The notes under the pieces: model-generated
The model's database searches: none
What the model was told of the DNA's origin: nothing
The model's input: the letters and a program-made list of their open reading frames with translations, nothing else
In this document: positions 1 through 9,969 of the stretch, piece after piece
Numbering within the stretch: position 1 is the stretch's first letter
Layout of the letters: every line of letters starts with the position of its first letter
Translations under genes and position numbers: made by a program
Assembly: GCA_902806205.1 (NCBI GenBank)
Contig: CADCVR010000042.1
Coordinates: 1 to 64,000 of the forward strand
Direction: 5' to 3'
Length of the DNA: 64,000 nucleotides
Source of the DNA: an uncultured Solirubrobacteraceae bacterium
Lineage (GTDB): Bacteria > Actinomycetota > Thermoleophilia > Solirubrobacterales > Solirubrobacteraceae

Positions 1-1
1 T

Positions 2-382
2 TTCGGGGCGCTCGCGCGGGCCCCCGGGACGGCCGGGGCAAAGCAGGGCGCGCGCCTGCAGCAGCTCCTTCGCGAGATGCGGGCGAGTGCACGGCGGCGA
101 CCGGCCGAGTCGGGGCGCGAGCTGCGCGCCGCCGCGGCGGCGCTCGAGCGCCGGTCCACCGTCGCGCGTGGCGCGAGCACCGCCGGGCGCCGGGCCAAGC
201 TCGACGCGCTGGGCTCCGCCCTGACCGCGCACGACCCGGAGCGGATCGTCGCGCGGGGCTACGCGGTGGTCGACGACGGCGCGGGCGGCGTCGTCACCAC
301 CGCGGCGGAGGCCAGGGCCGCCGGCAGCGTCCGACTGTTCTTCGCCGACGCCGGCGTCCGTGCGAGGATCGAGGATCCATGA
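2..382 (+). CDS. xseA: Exodeoxyribonuclease VII large subunit, C-terminal part (5' truncated by window)
   Basis: Open frame from base 2; C-terminal motif RIVARGYAVV...; overlaps downstream xseB. Confidence 0.88.
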   Translation, partial: FGALARAPGTAGAKQGARLQQLLREMRASARRRPAESGRELRAAAAALERRSTVARGASTAGRRAKLDALGSALTAHDPERIVARGYAVVDDGAGGVVTTAAEARAAGSVRLFFADAGVRARIEDP

Positions 383-621
383 GCGCTCCCGAGCAGACGT
401 ACGAGACGGCCACGAGCCGCCTCGAGGAGATCATCCGCCGGCTGGACTCCGGTGAGGCCGAGCTGCGGGAGACGCTCGCCCTCTGCAAGGAGGGCCGCAG
501 CCTCGTGGAGTTCTGCGCGGCAGAGCTCGACGCGGTCGGCCAGGGGCTCGAGGAGCTCCGGCTCGATGAGCTCGTCGCCCGCCTCGAAGCCGGTGCGGCC
601 CGCCCGGGCGACGCGGCGTGA
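379..621 (+). CDS. xseB: Exodeoxyribonuclease VII small subunit
   Basis: 80 aa, TYETATSRLEEIIRRLDSGEAELRETLALCKEG; adjacent to xseA. Confidence 0.93.
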   Translation: MSAPEQTYETATSRLEEIIRRLDSGEAELRETLALCKEGRSLVEFCAAELDAVGQGLEELRLDELVARLEAGAARPGDAA

Positions 622-1676
622 GCGCCCTCTGGGACCGGCTCGCCGGGCTCGAGCTGACCGTCGAGGAGTATGCGCTCGAGCGCTTGGAGCTCGATGTCTC
701 CAGCGGCTTCTTCCGCGTGAGCACCGTGATCCGGCTCCGCGGCGGCGGCGCCGACGGCGTGGGCGAGGACGTGACCTACGAGACGCCGGACCACGACCTT
801 CTGCTCAGGGCCGGGACCGGGCTCCCGCTCGCCGGCTCGTGGACGCTCGGCTCCTTCTGCGAGCACCTCGAGCGCCTCGACCTCTGGCCGGCGCCGCCCG
901 CGCGCGAGGCCTCGCGCCGCTACCGCGTCTGGGCCTATGAGTCTGCGGCGCTCGACCTCGCGCTGCGCCAGGCCGGACTCTCGCTGCACGAACGGCTCGC
1001 GATCACGCCGCGGCCCGTGCGCTTCGTCGTGTCGCTGCGCCTCGGCGAGCCCTCGTCGATGGCGCCCTTGCGCTCCCGCCTGGCGCGCTACCCGGCGCTG
1101 CAGTTCAAGCTCGACCCGACGAACGACTGGACGCCGGAGCTGGCCGCCGAGGTCGCGGCCACGGGCGCCGTGGAGTCGCTGGACCTCAAGGGCCAGTACA
1201 AGGGCTCCGTCGTCGACGTGGCGCCCGACCCGGAGCTCTACGAGTTGCTGCTGACGACGTTCCCGGGCGTCTGGCTCGAGGACCCGCACACGGGGGTGGC
1301 CGAGATCGACGCGCTGATCGCGCCCGTCCGTGACCGGGTGACGTGGGACGCGGCCATCCACGGCGTCGCGGACATCGAGGCCCTGCCGTACCCCCCGAAG
1401 ATGGTCAACCTGAAGCCGTCGCGGCTCGGCGGGCTGCGCTCCGTGCTCGCGGCCTACGAGTACTGCGCGGCGCACGGGATCGAGATGTACGGCGGCGGGC
1501 AGTTCGAGCTCGGGCCGGGCCGCGGCCAGATCCAGTACCTCGCGTCGCTCTTCCACCCGGACGGACCCAACGACGTGGCACCCGGCGGCTACAACGCGCC
1601 CGAGCCGGCCGCGGGCCTGCCCGGCTCGCCGCTTACCGTCGCGGTGGAGCCCACGGGCTTCCGCTGGTCGGCATGA
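618..1676 (+). CDS. Enolase-superfamily protein (mandelate racemase/o-succinylbenzoate synthase-like)
   Basis: FKLDPTNDW, WLEDPHTG, NLKPSRLGGL motifs resembling the enolase-superfamily barrel; start overlaps xseB stop. Confidence 0.75.
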   Translation: MSALWDRLAGLELTVEEYALERLELDVSSGFFRVSTVIRLRGGGADGVGEDVTYETPDHDLLLRAGTGLPLAGSWTLGSFCEHLERLDLWPAPPAREASRRYRVWAYESAALDLALRQAGLSLHERLAITPRPVRFVVSLRLGEPSSMAPLRSRLARYPALQFKLDPTNDWTPELAAEVAATGAVESLDLKGQYKGSVVDVAPDPELYELLLTTFPGVWLEDPHTGVAEIDALIAPVRDRVTWDAAIHGVADIEALPYPPKMVNLKPSRLGGLRSVLAAYEYCAAHGIEMYGGGQFELGPGRGQIQYLASLFHPDGPNDVAPGGYNAPEPAAGLPGSPLTVAVEPTGFRWSA

Positions 1677-1734
1677 CGTCCGGTCGCGGGCGGGCCGACC
1701 GCCCCTGTCCCGCGCCCGCCGACGGGGCCGGGGA

Positions 1735-3078
1735 ATGAGCCGCGACCTCGCGTCGGCGGTGGCCGGCGGGCTGGCTCGCGCCCAGGCCGACCTCGAGACG
1801 CTCGTGCGCATCCCGTCCGTCGCTTTCGCAGGCTTCCCCGACGCGCCGAACCGCGCGGCGGCCGAGCTGACCGCCGAGCTGCTGCGCGAGGTCCTCCCGG
1901 ACGTGACGGTCGTCGAGGTGCCAGAGGCGCCGCCCACGGTCATCGGGCGCTCCCCCGCGCCCGAAGGCGCCCCCACCGTCCTGCTCTACGCGCACTACGA
2001 CGTGCAACCGGCCGGCCCGGACGACGCCTGGACCTCGCCTGCCTTCGAGCCGCAGCTGCGTGCCGGCCGCCTCCACGGTCGCGGCGCCGCCGACGACAAG
2101 TCCGGGATCGTCATGCACGTCGCCGCGCTCCGAGCGCTCGGAGAGGAGCTCGGGGTGGGAGTCACCGTCGTCATCGAGGGAGACGAGGAGACGGGTCGCG
2201 GCACGTTCGACGGCTACCTCGCGGCACACCGCGACGAGCTTGCCGCCGACGTCATCGTCGTGGCCGACTCGGGCAACTGGCAGCTCGGCGAGCCGACGCT
2301 CTGCGCCTCCCTGCGCGGCCTCACCGAGGCGTTCGTCGAGGTCTCGACGCTCGCCCGCCCCGCGCACTCCGGCCTCGTCGGCGGCGCGGCGCCCGACGCG
2401 CTGCTCGCGCTGATCCGGATGCTCGACGCGCTCACCGACGAGCACGGCGACCCCGCCGTCGAGGGGCTCGTCCGGCGCCCGTGGACCGGGATGGACATGC
2501 CCGAGGAAGCGCTGCGCGGGACCGCGAGCGTCCTGGACGGTGTCGGACTCGTCGGAACGGGCACCGTCGCCGAGCGCCTGTTCTCGCGTCCGGCGATCAC
2601 CGTCATCGGGCTCGACGCGCCCGCCGTCGCCACCGCGGCCAACGCACTCGTGCCGCGCGCCCGCGCGAAGGTCAGCGTCCGGCTGGCGCCCGGCGACGAT
2701 CCGGGCCGGGCCTTCGGCCTCGTGCGCGACCACCTGCTGGCGGCCGCCCCGTGGGGCGTGCGAGCGGAGGTGACCGAGGGCGCCGGGGCGCCGGGGTTCG
2801 CCGCCACGGACGACGGGCCCGGACTGCGGGCGGCGCGCCGAGCGCTGCTGGCCGCTTACGGCAAGGAAGCGGTGGACGTCGGCTCGGGCGGCTCGATCCC
2901 GCTCGTGACGACGCTGGCGGCGACCTATCCGGAGGCGGAGATCGTCGTCTGGGGCGCCCAGGACGACGGAGCGCGCATCCACGCCGGCGACGAGGGCGTC
3001 GTGATCGAGGAGCTGGGCCGCGCGATCCTCGCCCAAGCCGTCCTGCTGCGGGAGCTGGCTGCGCCTCCGGCGTCGTGA
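1735..3078 (+). CDS. M20 family metallopeptidase / dipeptidase
   Basis: YAHYDVQPAG, GRGAADDKSG, EGDEETG metal-binding motifs. Confidence 0.92.
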   Translation: MSRDLASAVAGGLARAQADLETLVRIPSVAFAGFPDAPNRAAAELTAELLREVLPDVTVVEVPEAPPTVIGRSPAPEGAPTVLLYAHYDVQPAGPDDAWTSPAFEPQLRAGRLHGRGAADDKSGIVMHVAALRALGEELGVGVTVVIEGDEETGRGTFDGYLAAHRDELAADVIVVADSGNWQLGEPTLCASLRGLTEAFVEVSTLARPAHSGLVGGAAPDALLALIRMLDALTDEHGDPAVEGLVRRPWTGMDMPEEALRGTASVLDGVGLVGTGTVAERLFSRPAITVIGLDAPAVATAANALVPRARAKVSVRLAPGDDPGRAFGLVRDHLLAAAPWGVRAEVTEGAGAPGFAATDDGPGLRAARRALLAAYGKEAVDVGSGGSIPLVTTLAATYPEAEIVVWGAQDDGARIHAGDEGVVIEELGRAILAQAVLLRELAAPPAS

Positions 3079-3160
3079 CCCGGCCGGATCCGAGGACCGC
3101 CGGCTCCGACGCCGGCGACGGCCTGCCCTCGCCAACCCGATCGACCCGTCCGTCGGTAGG

Positions 3161-3973
3161 GTGCGCGCCGTGAGCGAGCAAATAGGGATCGCCGGAAGCG
3201 GCGCCATCGCCTGCGGCCTCGCGGCCACCGCGGCGCGGTACGGCGACGTGGTGCTGTGCGCGCGCTCGGAGGCCTCGGCCGAACGGGCACGCGCCACCGT
3301 CGCCAAGATCTGCGAACGCCTGAGCGGCGCGGCAAACGCCGAGCGGGTCACGATCGTCACCGACCTGACCGCGCTCTCCGCCGCCTCCTTCCTGGTCGAG
3401 GCGATCAGCGAGGATCACGAGGCGAAGGTGGGCCTGCTCCGGGTGCTCGCCGCCGCCGCTGCGCCCGAGACGATCCTGGCGACGACGACGTCGTCGCTGA
3501 GCGTCGAGGCGCTCGCCCGTGACGCGGGCCCGGGCGTGGCGGAGCGCTTCGTCGGCCTGCACGTGTTCAACCCCGTCCCGGCGATGGAGCTCGTCGAGCT
3601 CGTCCTCCCGGCTGCCGCGACGCACGACACGCGTGCCCGCGCTCGTGTCCTCTGCGCTGATCTCGGCAAGACCGCCGTCGAGGTGCCCGACACGCCCGGG
3701 TTCGTCGTCAACCGCCTCCTCTTCCCCTACCTCTTCGACGCGGTGCGCTTCGCCGAGGCGTCCGGCGTCTCCGCCGCCGACGTCGACCGCTGCATGACGC
3801 TGGGCACGGGCCAGCCCATGGGTCCGCTCGCCCTGCTCGACTTCGTGGGCCTCGACGTGGCGCAGGCCATCGGCGAGGAGATCGGCGTGGAGGTTCCCGA
3901 GCGCGTGCGGGCGCTCGTCGCGGAGGGCGCGCTCGGGCGCAAGTCCAGGCGCGGGCTGCTCGCCTACGACTGA
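3161..3973 (+). CDS. 3-hydroxyacyl-CoA dehydrogenase family protein (3-hydroxybutyryl-CoA dehydrogenase-like)
   Basis: N-terminal GxGxxA Rossmann motif, HVFNPVPAMELVE, PGFVVNRLLFPYLFDAVRF; start may be GTG 3170. Confidence 0.88.
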   Translation: MRAVSEQIGIAGSGAIACGLAATAARYGDVVLCARSEASAERARATVAKICERLSGAANAERVTIVTDLTALSAASFLVEAISEDHEAKVGLLRVLAAAAAPETILATTTSSLSVEALARDAGPGVAERFVGLHVFNPVPAMELVELVLPAAATHDTRARARVLCADLGKTAVEVPDTPGFVVNRLLFPYLFDAVRFAEASGVSAADVDRCMTLGTGQPMGPLALLDFVGLDVAQAIGEEIGVEVPERVRALVAEGALGRKSRRGLLAYD

Positions 3974-3990
3974 CGCGTCGTGAGCGCGCC

Positions 3991-4007
3991 CCGCCGCTGC
4001 TCGGCGG
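3991..4007. terminator. Putative bidirectional hairpin between convergent genes
   Basis: CCGCCG-ctgct-CGGCGG between stops at 3973(+) and 4021(-). Confidence 0.45.
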
Positions 4008-4020
4008 CTGACCGTCGCGT

Positions 4021-4746
4021 TCAGGGCCGCGCCCGGTGCACGTAGCCGTGCGACCGAGTGAAGCCCGCGCCCGTGTAGAGCGCCTGCGCCTGGGCGTTGG
4101 CCGCGAGCACCTGGAGGTACAGCAGCGTCGCCCCCGCGCCGCGGGCCCACTGCGCCAGGCCCCCCAGGACCGCAGTGGCCAGGCCGCGGCGACGGGCGTC
4201 ACGGTGGGTGGCCATGCAGAACAGGCCGCAGGCGCCGAGGTCACCGAGCACCGCGAGACCGACGGAGCCGCCACCCGGCGCGAGGGCGTAGGCCGCACGA
4301 TCCGACGCGATGCGGGAGAACACCAGCCGTGCGTGGGCGGCGGCGTCGGTGCGCTCCTCGGCCCGCGCCCACGCTTCGAGCCAGCGCGGCACCGCGGAAC
4401 CCAGCACCGCGACGGGTGACGCGGGGACCGCCACGTCCGCCGTGGCGGCGGTCAGGACGTCGACGCGCATGCGCTCCTCCCAGCCCGCTTCCGCCAGCGA
4501 GGAATCGAGTTCCCCGCGCCTCTCCAGCGGAGCGACCTGAATGCGCGCGGGAGCATGTCGTGCGGCGTACCAGGCCGAGACGACCGTCGGGTCCGGGTGC
4601 GTGACGAGCGGGAGTGCGGCATTGGAGCGAGCGCGGCTCAGCCCCGGCGTGTGTCGCAGCAGCCAGCCCGCGCGATCCTCCGCCTCCTGTGCCGGCCAGG
4701 CCGCAGCGGCCACACGCTCGATCTCCTCCGGCGTCATCTGTCCCAT
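4021..4746 (-). CDS. GNAT family N-acetyltransferase
   Basis: C-terminal GLFCMATHRDARRRGLATAVLGGLAQWARGAGATLLYLQVLAANAQAQALYTGAGF. Confidence 0.88.
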   Translation of the reverse strand: MGQMTPEEIERVAAAAWPAQEAEDRAGWLLRHTPGLSRARSNAALPLVTHPDPTVVSAWYAARHAPARIQVAPLERRGELDSSLAEAGWEERMRVDVLTAATADVAVPASPVAVLGSAVPRWLEAWARAEERTDAAAHARLVFSRIASDRAAYALAPGGGSVGLAVLGDLGACGLFCMATHRDARRRGLATAVLGGLAQWARGAGATLLYLQVLAANAQAQALYTGAGFTRSHGYVHRARP

Positions 4747-4886
4747 GGTTCCAGGCTCGGTCGCTCCCGCCCCGGTCGAGGGGCTGGGATCACCAGCCGC
4801 TCGAAGCTTTAGGGAGGATTGAGCCGGCGGGAGGAAAGTGCCTCGGGCGCGAACGGACCCAGCGCAGCGCCCCTCCTCGGGAAACG

Positions 4887-4920
4887 CCGAAGGGCCCGCC
4901 GGTTCGAGCGGGCCCTTCGG
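4887..4920 (-). terminator. Strong GC hairpin, putative terminator of the CNNM-type gene
   Basis: Perfect 13-bp stem CCGAAGGGCCCGC / GCGGGCCCTTCGG with 8-nt loop; CGTTTCC follows on the minus strand. Confidence 0.6.
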
Positions 4921-5052
4921 TTGGTGCGGAGGGACCCACCCCAGTCCACACGCGGGCCTCGAGCCGTCCCACCGGCGGCGAGGTCTGGATGCTTCAACGA
5001 GCGGCGCGGGCGGAACTTGCGGCCGACGCGGAGATGGCGCGTCGGCGCTCTA

Positions 5053-6369
5053 CTACCCGTCGCCGGTCGCCGCGGCGGCGGCCGGCGCGCTGCGCTCGCG
5101 GATGCGGACCGCCTCGACGCGGTTCTCCCGCACGGACTCCACCCGGATGGAGTACTCGCTGGCGGTGACGGTGTCCCCGCGGCGCGGCAGCCGCCCGAGC
5201 TCGCCGAAGACGTAGCCACCCACCGAGTTGTAGGCGTCGGAGTCGAGCGGCAGATCGACGCCCCGATCGACGAGGTCGGTGAGCGCGACGTGACCCCGGA
5301 CGAACCAATCGCCGTTGGCCAGGCGTCGGATCTCGCCGCCGGCCGGATCGGTCTCGTCGTCGATCTCACCGACGACCTCCTCGATGATGTCCTCGACGGT
5401 CACGATGCCCGCGACCCGGCCGTACTCGTCGACGACGACGGCCATCGAGGTGCGCATGCGCTGAAGCTCGGCCAGCAGGTCGTCGAGCGGCTTGGTCTCC
5501 GGCACGATCGGCGCGTCGGTCACGAGCGGGTCGAGCGCGGCACCCGGGCCGTCGGCCATGAACGCGCGGGCCAGCGAGTTGGAGTGCACGATGCCCTTGA
5601 CGCGATCCTGGTTGGAGTCCTCGGTGACCAGCAGCCGCGTGTGGCCGGAGGAGACGCAGCGCCGCAGCGCGGTCTCGGCGTCCTCGGAGGTGTCGACGGT
5701 GACCACCGCCGGGATCGGCGTCATGACCTGCCGCGCCTCCTGCTCGTGCAGGTGGAAGACCCCCTCGAGCATCCCGGACTCGCCGGGATCGAGGTGACCC
5801 TCGGCGCGCGCCTGGCCGATCAGCAGGCGCAGCTCCTCGGGGGAGGAGCCCTCCTCCATCGCGGTGTCCGGATCGACCTTCACGAGCCGGAGCACCGCGT
5901 TGGAGGCGGCGTTCAGGGCGGAGATGAACGGGCGCATCGCAGCGTTGAAGGCGATGAGCGGGGCCGCGATGACCAGCACCGTCGACTCCGCCTTGACGAT
6001 CGAGAAGATCTTCGGGATCTGCTCGCCGAGCGTGATGTGCACCGTGGTGACGACCACGTAGGCGATGGCGATCGCCACGACGTGCGATGCGGCGGTGCTG
6101 CCCAGGGCGGGCTCGACGAGGTCGGCGATCGCGGGCTCGCCGAGGAAGCCGATGCCCAGCGAGGCCAGCGTGATCCCGAACTGGCAGGCCGACAGGTACT
6201 GGGAGAGGTGGTCTTGGAGCTGCAGCACGCGTCGAGCGCGTCGGCTGCCTTCTTCGGCGAGCTCCTCGATCCGGGACCGACGCGCGCGGACCAGCGCGAA
6301 TTCCGCCGCGACGAAGTACCCGTTGATGAAGACGAGCACCATGACCGCGATGAGCAGGAGCGCGGTCAT
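5053..6369 (-). CDS. Hemolysin/CNNM family transporter with CBS domains (HlyC/CorC family)
   Basis: N-terminal DUF21-like membrane domain (NGYFVAAEFALVRARRSRIEELAEEGSRRA), CBS pair, C-terminal CorC_HlyC domain. Confidence 0.92.
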   Translation of the reverse strand: MTALLLIAVMVLVFINGYFVAAEFALVRARRSRIEELAEEGSRRARRVLQLQDHLSQYLSACQFGITLASLGIGFLGEPAIADLVEPALGSTAASHVVAIAIAYVVVTTVHITLGEQIPKIFSIVKAESTVLVIAAPLIAFNAAMRPFISALNAASNAVLRLVKVDPDTAMEEGSSPEELRLLIGQARAEGHLDPGESGMLEGVFHLHEQEARQVMTPIPAVVTVDTSEDAETALRRCVSSGHTRLLVTEDSNQDRVKGIVHSNSLARAFMADGPGAALDPLVTDAPIVPETKPLDDLLAELQRMRTSMAVVVDEYGRVAGIVTVEDIIEEVVGEIDDETDPAGGEIRRLANGDWFVRGHVALTDLVDRGVDLPLDSDAYNSVGGYVFGELGRLPRRGDTVTASEYSIRVESVRENRVEAVRIRERSAPAAAAATGDG

Positions 6370-6535
6370 GCGCTACTGCGGCGATCGTGCGCCGGGCAGA
6401 CCCGGACTTCGAGGTTGATCGTCGGACATCGATTCGACCGCCTGGACGGTAGCAAGGGGGGTTCCCGGCGACCAGGTGCCTCAAGCGTGCTCGGTCAGCC
6501 CGAGGCCGCCGCGATCGCACCTATCCTCGACTGCC

Positions 6536-7429
6536 GTGCGCATCGTCTCGCTCGTCCCCCACGCCACCGAGCTCCTGTTCGCGCTCGGGCTCGGGCCCGA
6601 CGTCGTCGCGGTCACCCACGAGTGCGACTTTCCCGCCGCGGCACGGAACCTGCCTCAGGTGACCCGGGACAAGCTGGCGCCGGGCCTGAGCGCAGCCGGT
6701 ATCGACGCCGCGGTCCGCGCATCCTGCGACGAGTCCGGATCGATCTACGAGCTCGACGAGCAGGCGCTGCACGCCCTCCGGCCCGACCTGATCGTCACCC
6801 AGGCGCTCTGCCCCGTCTGCGCGGTCTCGGTCGAGGAGGTGCAGGCAGTGGCCGAGACGATCCCGAGCTGCCCCAAGGTCGTCACGCTGGATCCGCGGAC
6901 GCTCGGGGAGACCATGGGCGACATCCGCACCCTCGCCCAGGCCACGGGCGCCAAGGACGCCGCGCTGGACCTCGTCGCCCGACAGCGCAAGCGCATCGAC
7001 GCGGTCAGGCTCGCCGTCCGCGGGGTCGAGCACCGGCCGCGCGTCGTGGCGCTGGAGTGGTTCGACCCGGTGTTCGTCGCGGGCCACTGGACGCCGCAGC
7101 TCATCGAGCTGGCCGGCGGCGTGGACCCGCTCGGCCTCCCCGGCGAGCACTCCGCGCAGGCCGACTGGAGCACCGTGCGCGCCGTCGAGCCCGAGGTCGT
7201 CGTCTGCATGCCCTGCGGCTACGACGGGCCGCGCGCGCACCTGGAGGCGAAGGGGTTCTCCCACGAGCTGAAGACCCTCGGCGCCCGGCGGATCGTCGCC
7301 GTCGACGCGTCGGCCTCGTTCTCGCGACCCGGCCCGCGGTTGGTCGACGGCCTGGAGTTGCTGGCTCATGTGCTCCATCCGGCGCGCATCGGCCGCCCGG
7401 CGCTCCGGGCACTCGACGTCGTCGTGTGA
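6536..7429 (+). CDS. Cobalamin/siderophore-type ABC substrate-binding protein (BtuF-like)
   Basis: VRIVSLVPHATELLFALGLGPDVVAVTHECDFP; GTG start 6536; no evident signal peptide. Confidence 0.82.
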   Translation: MRIVSLVPHATELLFALGLGPDVVAVTHECDFPAAARNLPQVTRDKLAPGLSAAGIDAAVRASCDESGSIYELDEQALHALRPDLIVTQALCPVCAVSVEEVQAVAETIPSCPKVVTLDPRTLGETMGDIRTLAQATGAKDAALDLVARQRKRIDAVRLAVRGVEHRPRVVALEWFDPVFVAGHWTPQLIELAGGVDPLGLPGEHSAQADWSTVRAVEPEVVVCMPCGYDGPRAHLEAKGFSHELKTLGARRIVAVDASASFSRPGPRLVDGLELLAHVLHPARIGRPALRALDVVV

Positions 7430-8574
7430 GCCCCCGGACCGTCCTCTACCTCCATAGCTCCGCGGGCCGCTACGGAGCCGACCGCCAGCTTCACGCGATC
7501 GCCACGGGGCTCGATCCGGAGCGCTACGTGCCCCTCGCGGTGCTTCCGGACGACGGGCCGCTCGCCCACGACCTCCGTCACGCGGGCGTCGACGTGCTCG
7601 TCCGGCCGCTCGCCGTCTTGCGACGCGCGCTGATGAGCCCGCGCGGCCTCGGGCAGGTGGCGCGCGCGCTCGCCGCCGACGCGGGCGGTCTCGGGCGTCT
7701 GGCCCGCGCACGCGGGGTGGCCCTCGTGCACACCAACACCTCCGTGACGCTCGGCGGCGCGGCGGCTGCCCGCATCGCCCAGGTGCCCCACGTGTGGCAC
7801 GTGCGGGAGATCTACGCGGGCTTCGAGCGGTGGTGGCCGGCCTATCGGCGTCTGCTGCTCACCGCGGACGCACTGCCCTGCGTGAGCGCCGCGACCGCGC
7901 TGCAGTTCGGCGCCGCGCCCCAGGTCACCGTGCTCCACGACGGCCTGGCGACCAGTCCTGTCCCGGCCGAGCGGGGTGCGGCGCGGGCGGCGCTCGGCCT
8001 GCCCGCCGACGCGTTCGTCGTCGCGGTGCTCGGGCGGATCTCGGGCTGGAAGGGACAGGACGTGCTCGTGCGCGCGCTCGGCCAGGAGGCGCTCGTGAGC
8101 CGCCCGGAGGTCGTCGCGCTCGTGGCGGGCGAGCCCTGGCGCGGCGAGGAGCGCCACCTGCGAACCCTGCTCGAGACCGCGGCGCAGCTCGGGGTCACCT
8201 CGCGCGTGCACCACGTCGGCTTCCGTGACGACGTCGCGACGGTCTACGGCGCCGCCGACGTGGTCGCCGTGCCGTCCAAGCAGCCCGACCCGTTCCCGAA
8301 CGCGGCGCTCGAGGCGCTTGCTGCCGGCTGCTGCGTGGTCGCCTCCGCGCACGGCGGGCTGCCCGAGCTCGTGCGCGACGGACAGACCGGCGTGCTGGTC
8401 GCGCCCGGGGACCCGGTTGCGCTCGCCGAAGCGCTCGGGCGGCTCCGCGATGCGCCGGAGCGCCGCGCCGCCCTGGGCGCGGGCGAGCGCGCGGACGTCG
8501 GTGCGCGCCTCACGCCCGCGCGGATGCTCGCCCAGGTGCAGGGCCTCTACGACGCCCTGGTGGCCGGGCGCTGA
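7426..8574 (+). CDS. Glycosyltransferase family 4 protein
   Basis: GRISGWKGQDVLVRAL, PSKQPDPFPNAALEALAAGCCVVASAHGGLPELVRDGQTG; GTG start overlaps upstream stop. Confidence 0.92.
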   Translation: MSPRTVLYLHSSAGRYGADRQLHAIATGLDPERYVPLAVLPDDGPLAHDLRHAGVDVLVRPLAVLRRALMSPRGLGQVARALAADAGGLGRLARARGVALVHTNTSVTLGGAAAARIAQVPHVWHVREIYAGFERWWPAYRRLLLTADALPCVSAATALQFGAAPQVTVLHDGLATSPVPAERGAARAALGLPADAFVVAVLGRISGWKGQDVLVRALGQEALVSRPEVVALVAGEPWRGEERHLRTLLETAAQLGVTSRVHHVGFRDDVATVYGAADVVAVPSKQPDPFPNAALEALAAGCCVVASAHGGLPELVRDGQTGVLVAPGDPVALAEALGRLRDAPERRAALGAGERADVGARLTPARMLAQVQGLYDALVAGR

Positions 8575-8606
8575 ACGGCCCGAGCTCCGCTCGCCCGTCG
8601 CGCTCC

Positions 8607-9947
8607 TCAGCCTGCCGCTTCGGCCGCGAGGCCGAAGGCGGAGTCCAGCTCGGCCAGGCCGGGGGTATCGCCGTTGGCTGCGAACGCCGCGCGCAAGTCG
8701 GCGGGGCGCGCGATCCCGAAGCGGTGCCGCGCCACGTAGCGGCGCAGTGCCGCGTCGAAGCGCTGACGCCCCAGGGCGACCTCCAGCCTGATGAAGGCGC
8801 ACTCACCCTGCCCGTAGACGACCGGGCCGTACTCCGCCGCGCGCGTGCGCCAGTAGCTCATGGGGCGGCCCGCCTCGCCTCCGCGCGCCGTCCGGCAGCC
8901 GCCGTCGCCGGTGCGCGATTCGGCAGCGTCGGGCATCTCGATCGCGCGTAAGGCCAGCCCGGTGGCGTAACTGGAAAGGCTCTCGTCCAGCCAAGGGTGC
9001 GCGTACTGGTCGTTGCCGACCAGGCCGTAGAACCACTGGTGGGCAACCTCGTGCACCACCGTGTACGCGGAGGTGCCGGTGAGCACGAGCTCGGGGTATT
9101 CCATCGCCAGATTCGAGTCGACGAGATCCAGCTCGCGCCCCGGGTAGGCGCCCCAGCGGTCGAAGAGGCGCATCGCGGTCACCGCGTCGCTCACCGCACG
9201 GCGGGCATGCAGCTCCTGCGTGTCCGGAAGTCGCCAGAAGCGCACGAGCACACCGCCGTGCTGCTGGGCGACCGGGCGGAACGGCCCGACGGCGAGCGCG
9301 AAGTCGCGGGCCAGCGCCGTGGAAGTCGTGGTGACGCGAGCGCCACGGCGTCGCTCGCCGGTCGTCTGGCCGGTCATCACCGCCCGCATCCGCCGTGGCG
9401 CGGTCACCGCGACGCGCCAGCGCGCGGCCGCGGAGTGGAAGCTCTCCGCCCGGTTGCCCACCCAGGGGCTGAGGTCGGGCCCGCCGGCATCGCGCACGGC
9501 CAGCACGGGGAGCGCGTTGGCGAAGGAGCTGGCGCCCCTGGCGCGGGCGAAGCGCTCATCCGGTCTGGCCGGCGCGACCAGGCGCAGGGCGAGCGTGATC
9601 GACGACCGGGCACCCGGTCGCAGCGGCCGGGACAGACGCGCCTCCAGCGCGGTGCATGACGCGGCGCTGCGCCCCGCTCGCGCCCCTGCCGCCAGCCGGA
9701 CCGAGACCCCCCTGGTGAGACAACCCCGGGGGCCGTTGGCCCAGACGCGCAACCAGACCGAGCGCAGCGCGGTCGAGCCGTCGTTGATAAACGAGATGCG
9801 CTGCGTGCCCGAGACGGCGTGCGCGGCGGCATCGAAATCCAGGTCGAGATCGTAGCGCGGCTCGGCGGGAGCCGCGGACGCGGCGGGCGCGGCGGGCGCG
9901 CCGGCGAGCACCGTCAGCACGCCGAGAGCGGTGAGCAGGCGGTGCAT
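8607..9947 (-). CDS. M1 family metallopeptidase (secreted)
   Basis: VVHEVAHQWFYGLVGNDQYAHPWLDESLSSY (HExxH-x18-E); N-terminal signal peptide MHRLLTALGVLTVLAGAPAAPAASA. Confidence 0.88.
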   Translation of the reverse strand: MHRLLTALGVLTVLAGAPAAPAASAAPAEPRYDLDLDFDAAAHAVSGTQRISFINDGSTALRSVWLRVWANGPRGCLTRGVSVRLAAGARAGRSAASCTALEARLSRPLRPGARSSITLALRLVAPARPDERFARARGASSFANALPVLAVRDAGGPDLSPWVGNRAESFHSAAARWRVAVTAPRRMRAVMTGQTTGERRRGARVTTTSTALARDFALAVGPFRPVAQQHGGVLVRFWRLPDTQELHARRAVSDAVTAMRLFDRWGAYPGRELDLVDSNLAMEYPELVLTGTSAYTVVHEVAHQWFYGLVGNDQYAHPWLDESLSSYATGLALRAIEMPDAAESRTGDGGCRTARGGEAGRPMSYWRTRAAEYGPVVYGQGECAFIRLEVALGRQRFDAALRRYVARHRFGIARPADLRAAFAANGDTPGLAELDSAFGLAAEAAG

Positions 9948-9969
9948 CGTCCACCCCTCCCGCGTCGCG

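Noticed and set aside
294-1976. 560-aa minus-strand ORF opposite xseB/enolase-like genes
   Set aside because: Antisense of recognised genes; no domain-like content.
4747-5052. Intergenic region with strong hairpins considered as riboswitch/SRP/RNase P RNA
   Set aside because: No conserved core motifs recognised (no SRP GGAAGGAGCA-type loop, no ydaO GGGTGAAT-type core). Best explained as a terminator hairpin plus UTR. An Infernal/Rfam scan would settle it.
4819-8574. 1251-aa ORF on + strand spanning the CNNM gene and BtuF-like gene
   Set aside because: High-GC antisense/out-of-frame read-through: Arg/Gly/Asp-rich low-complexity translation. Only the last part (7426-8574) is a real glycosyltransferase.
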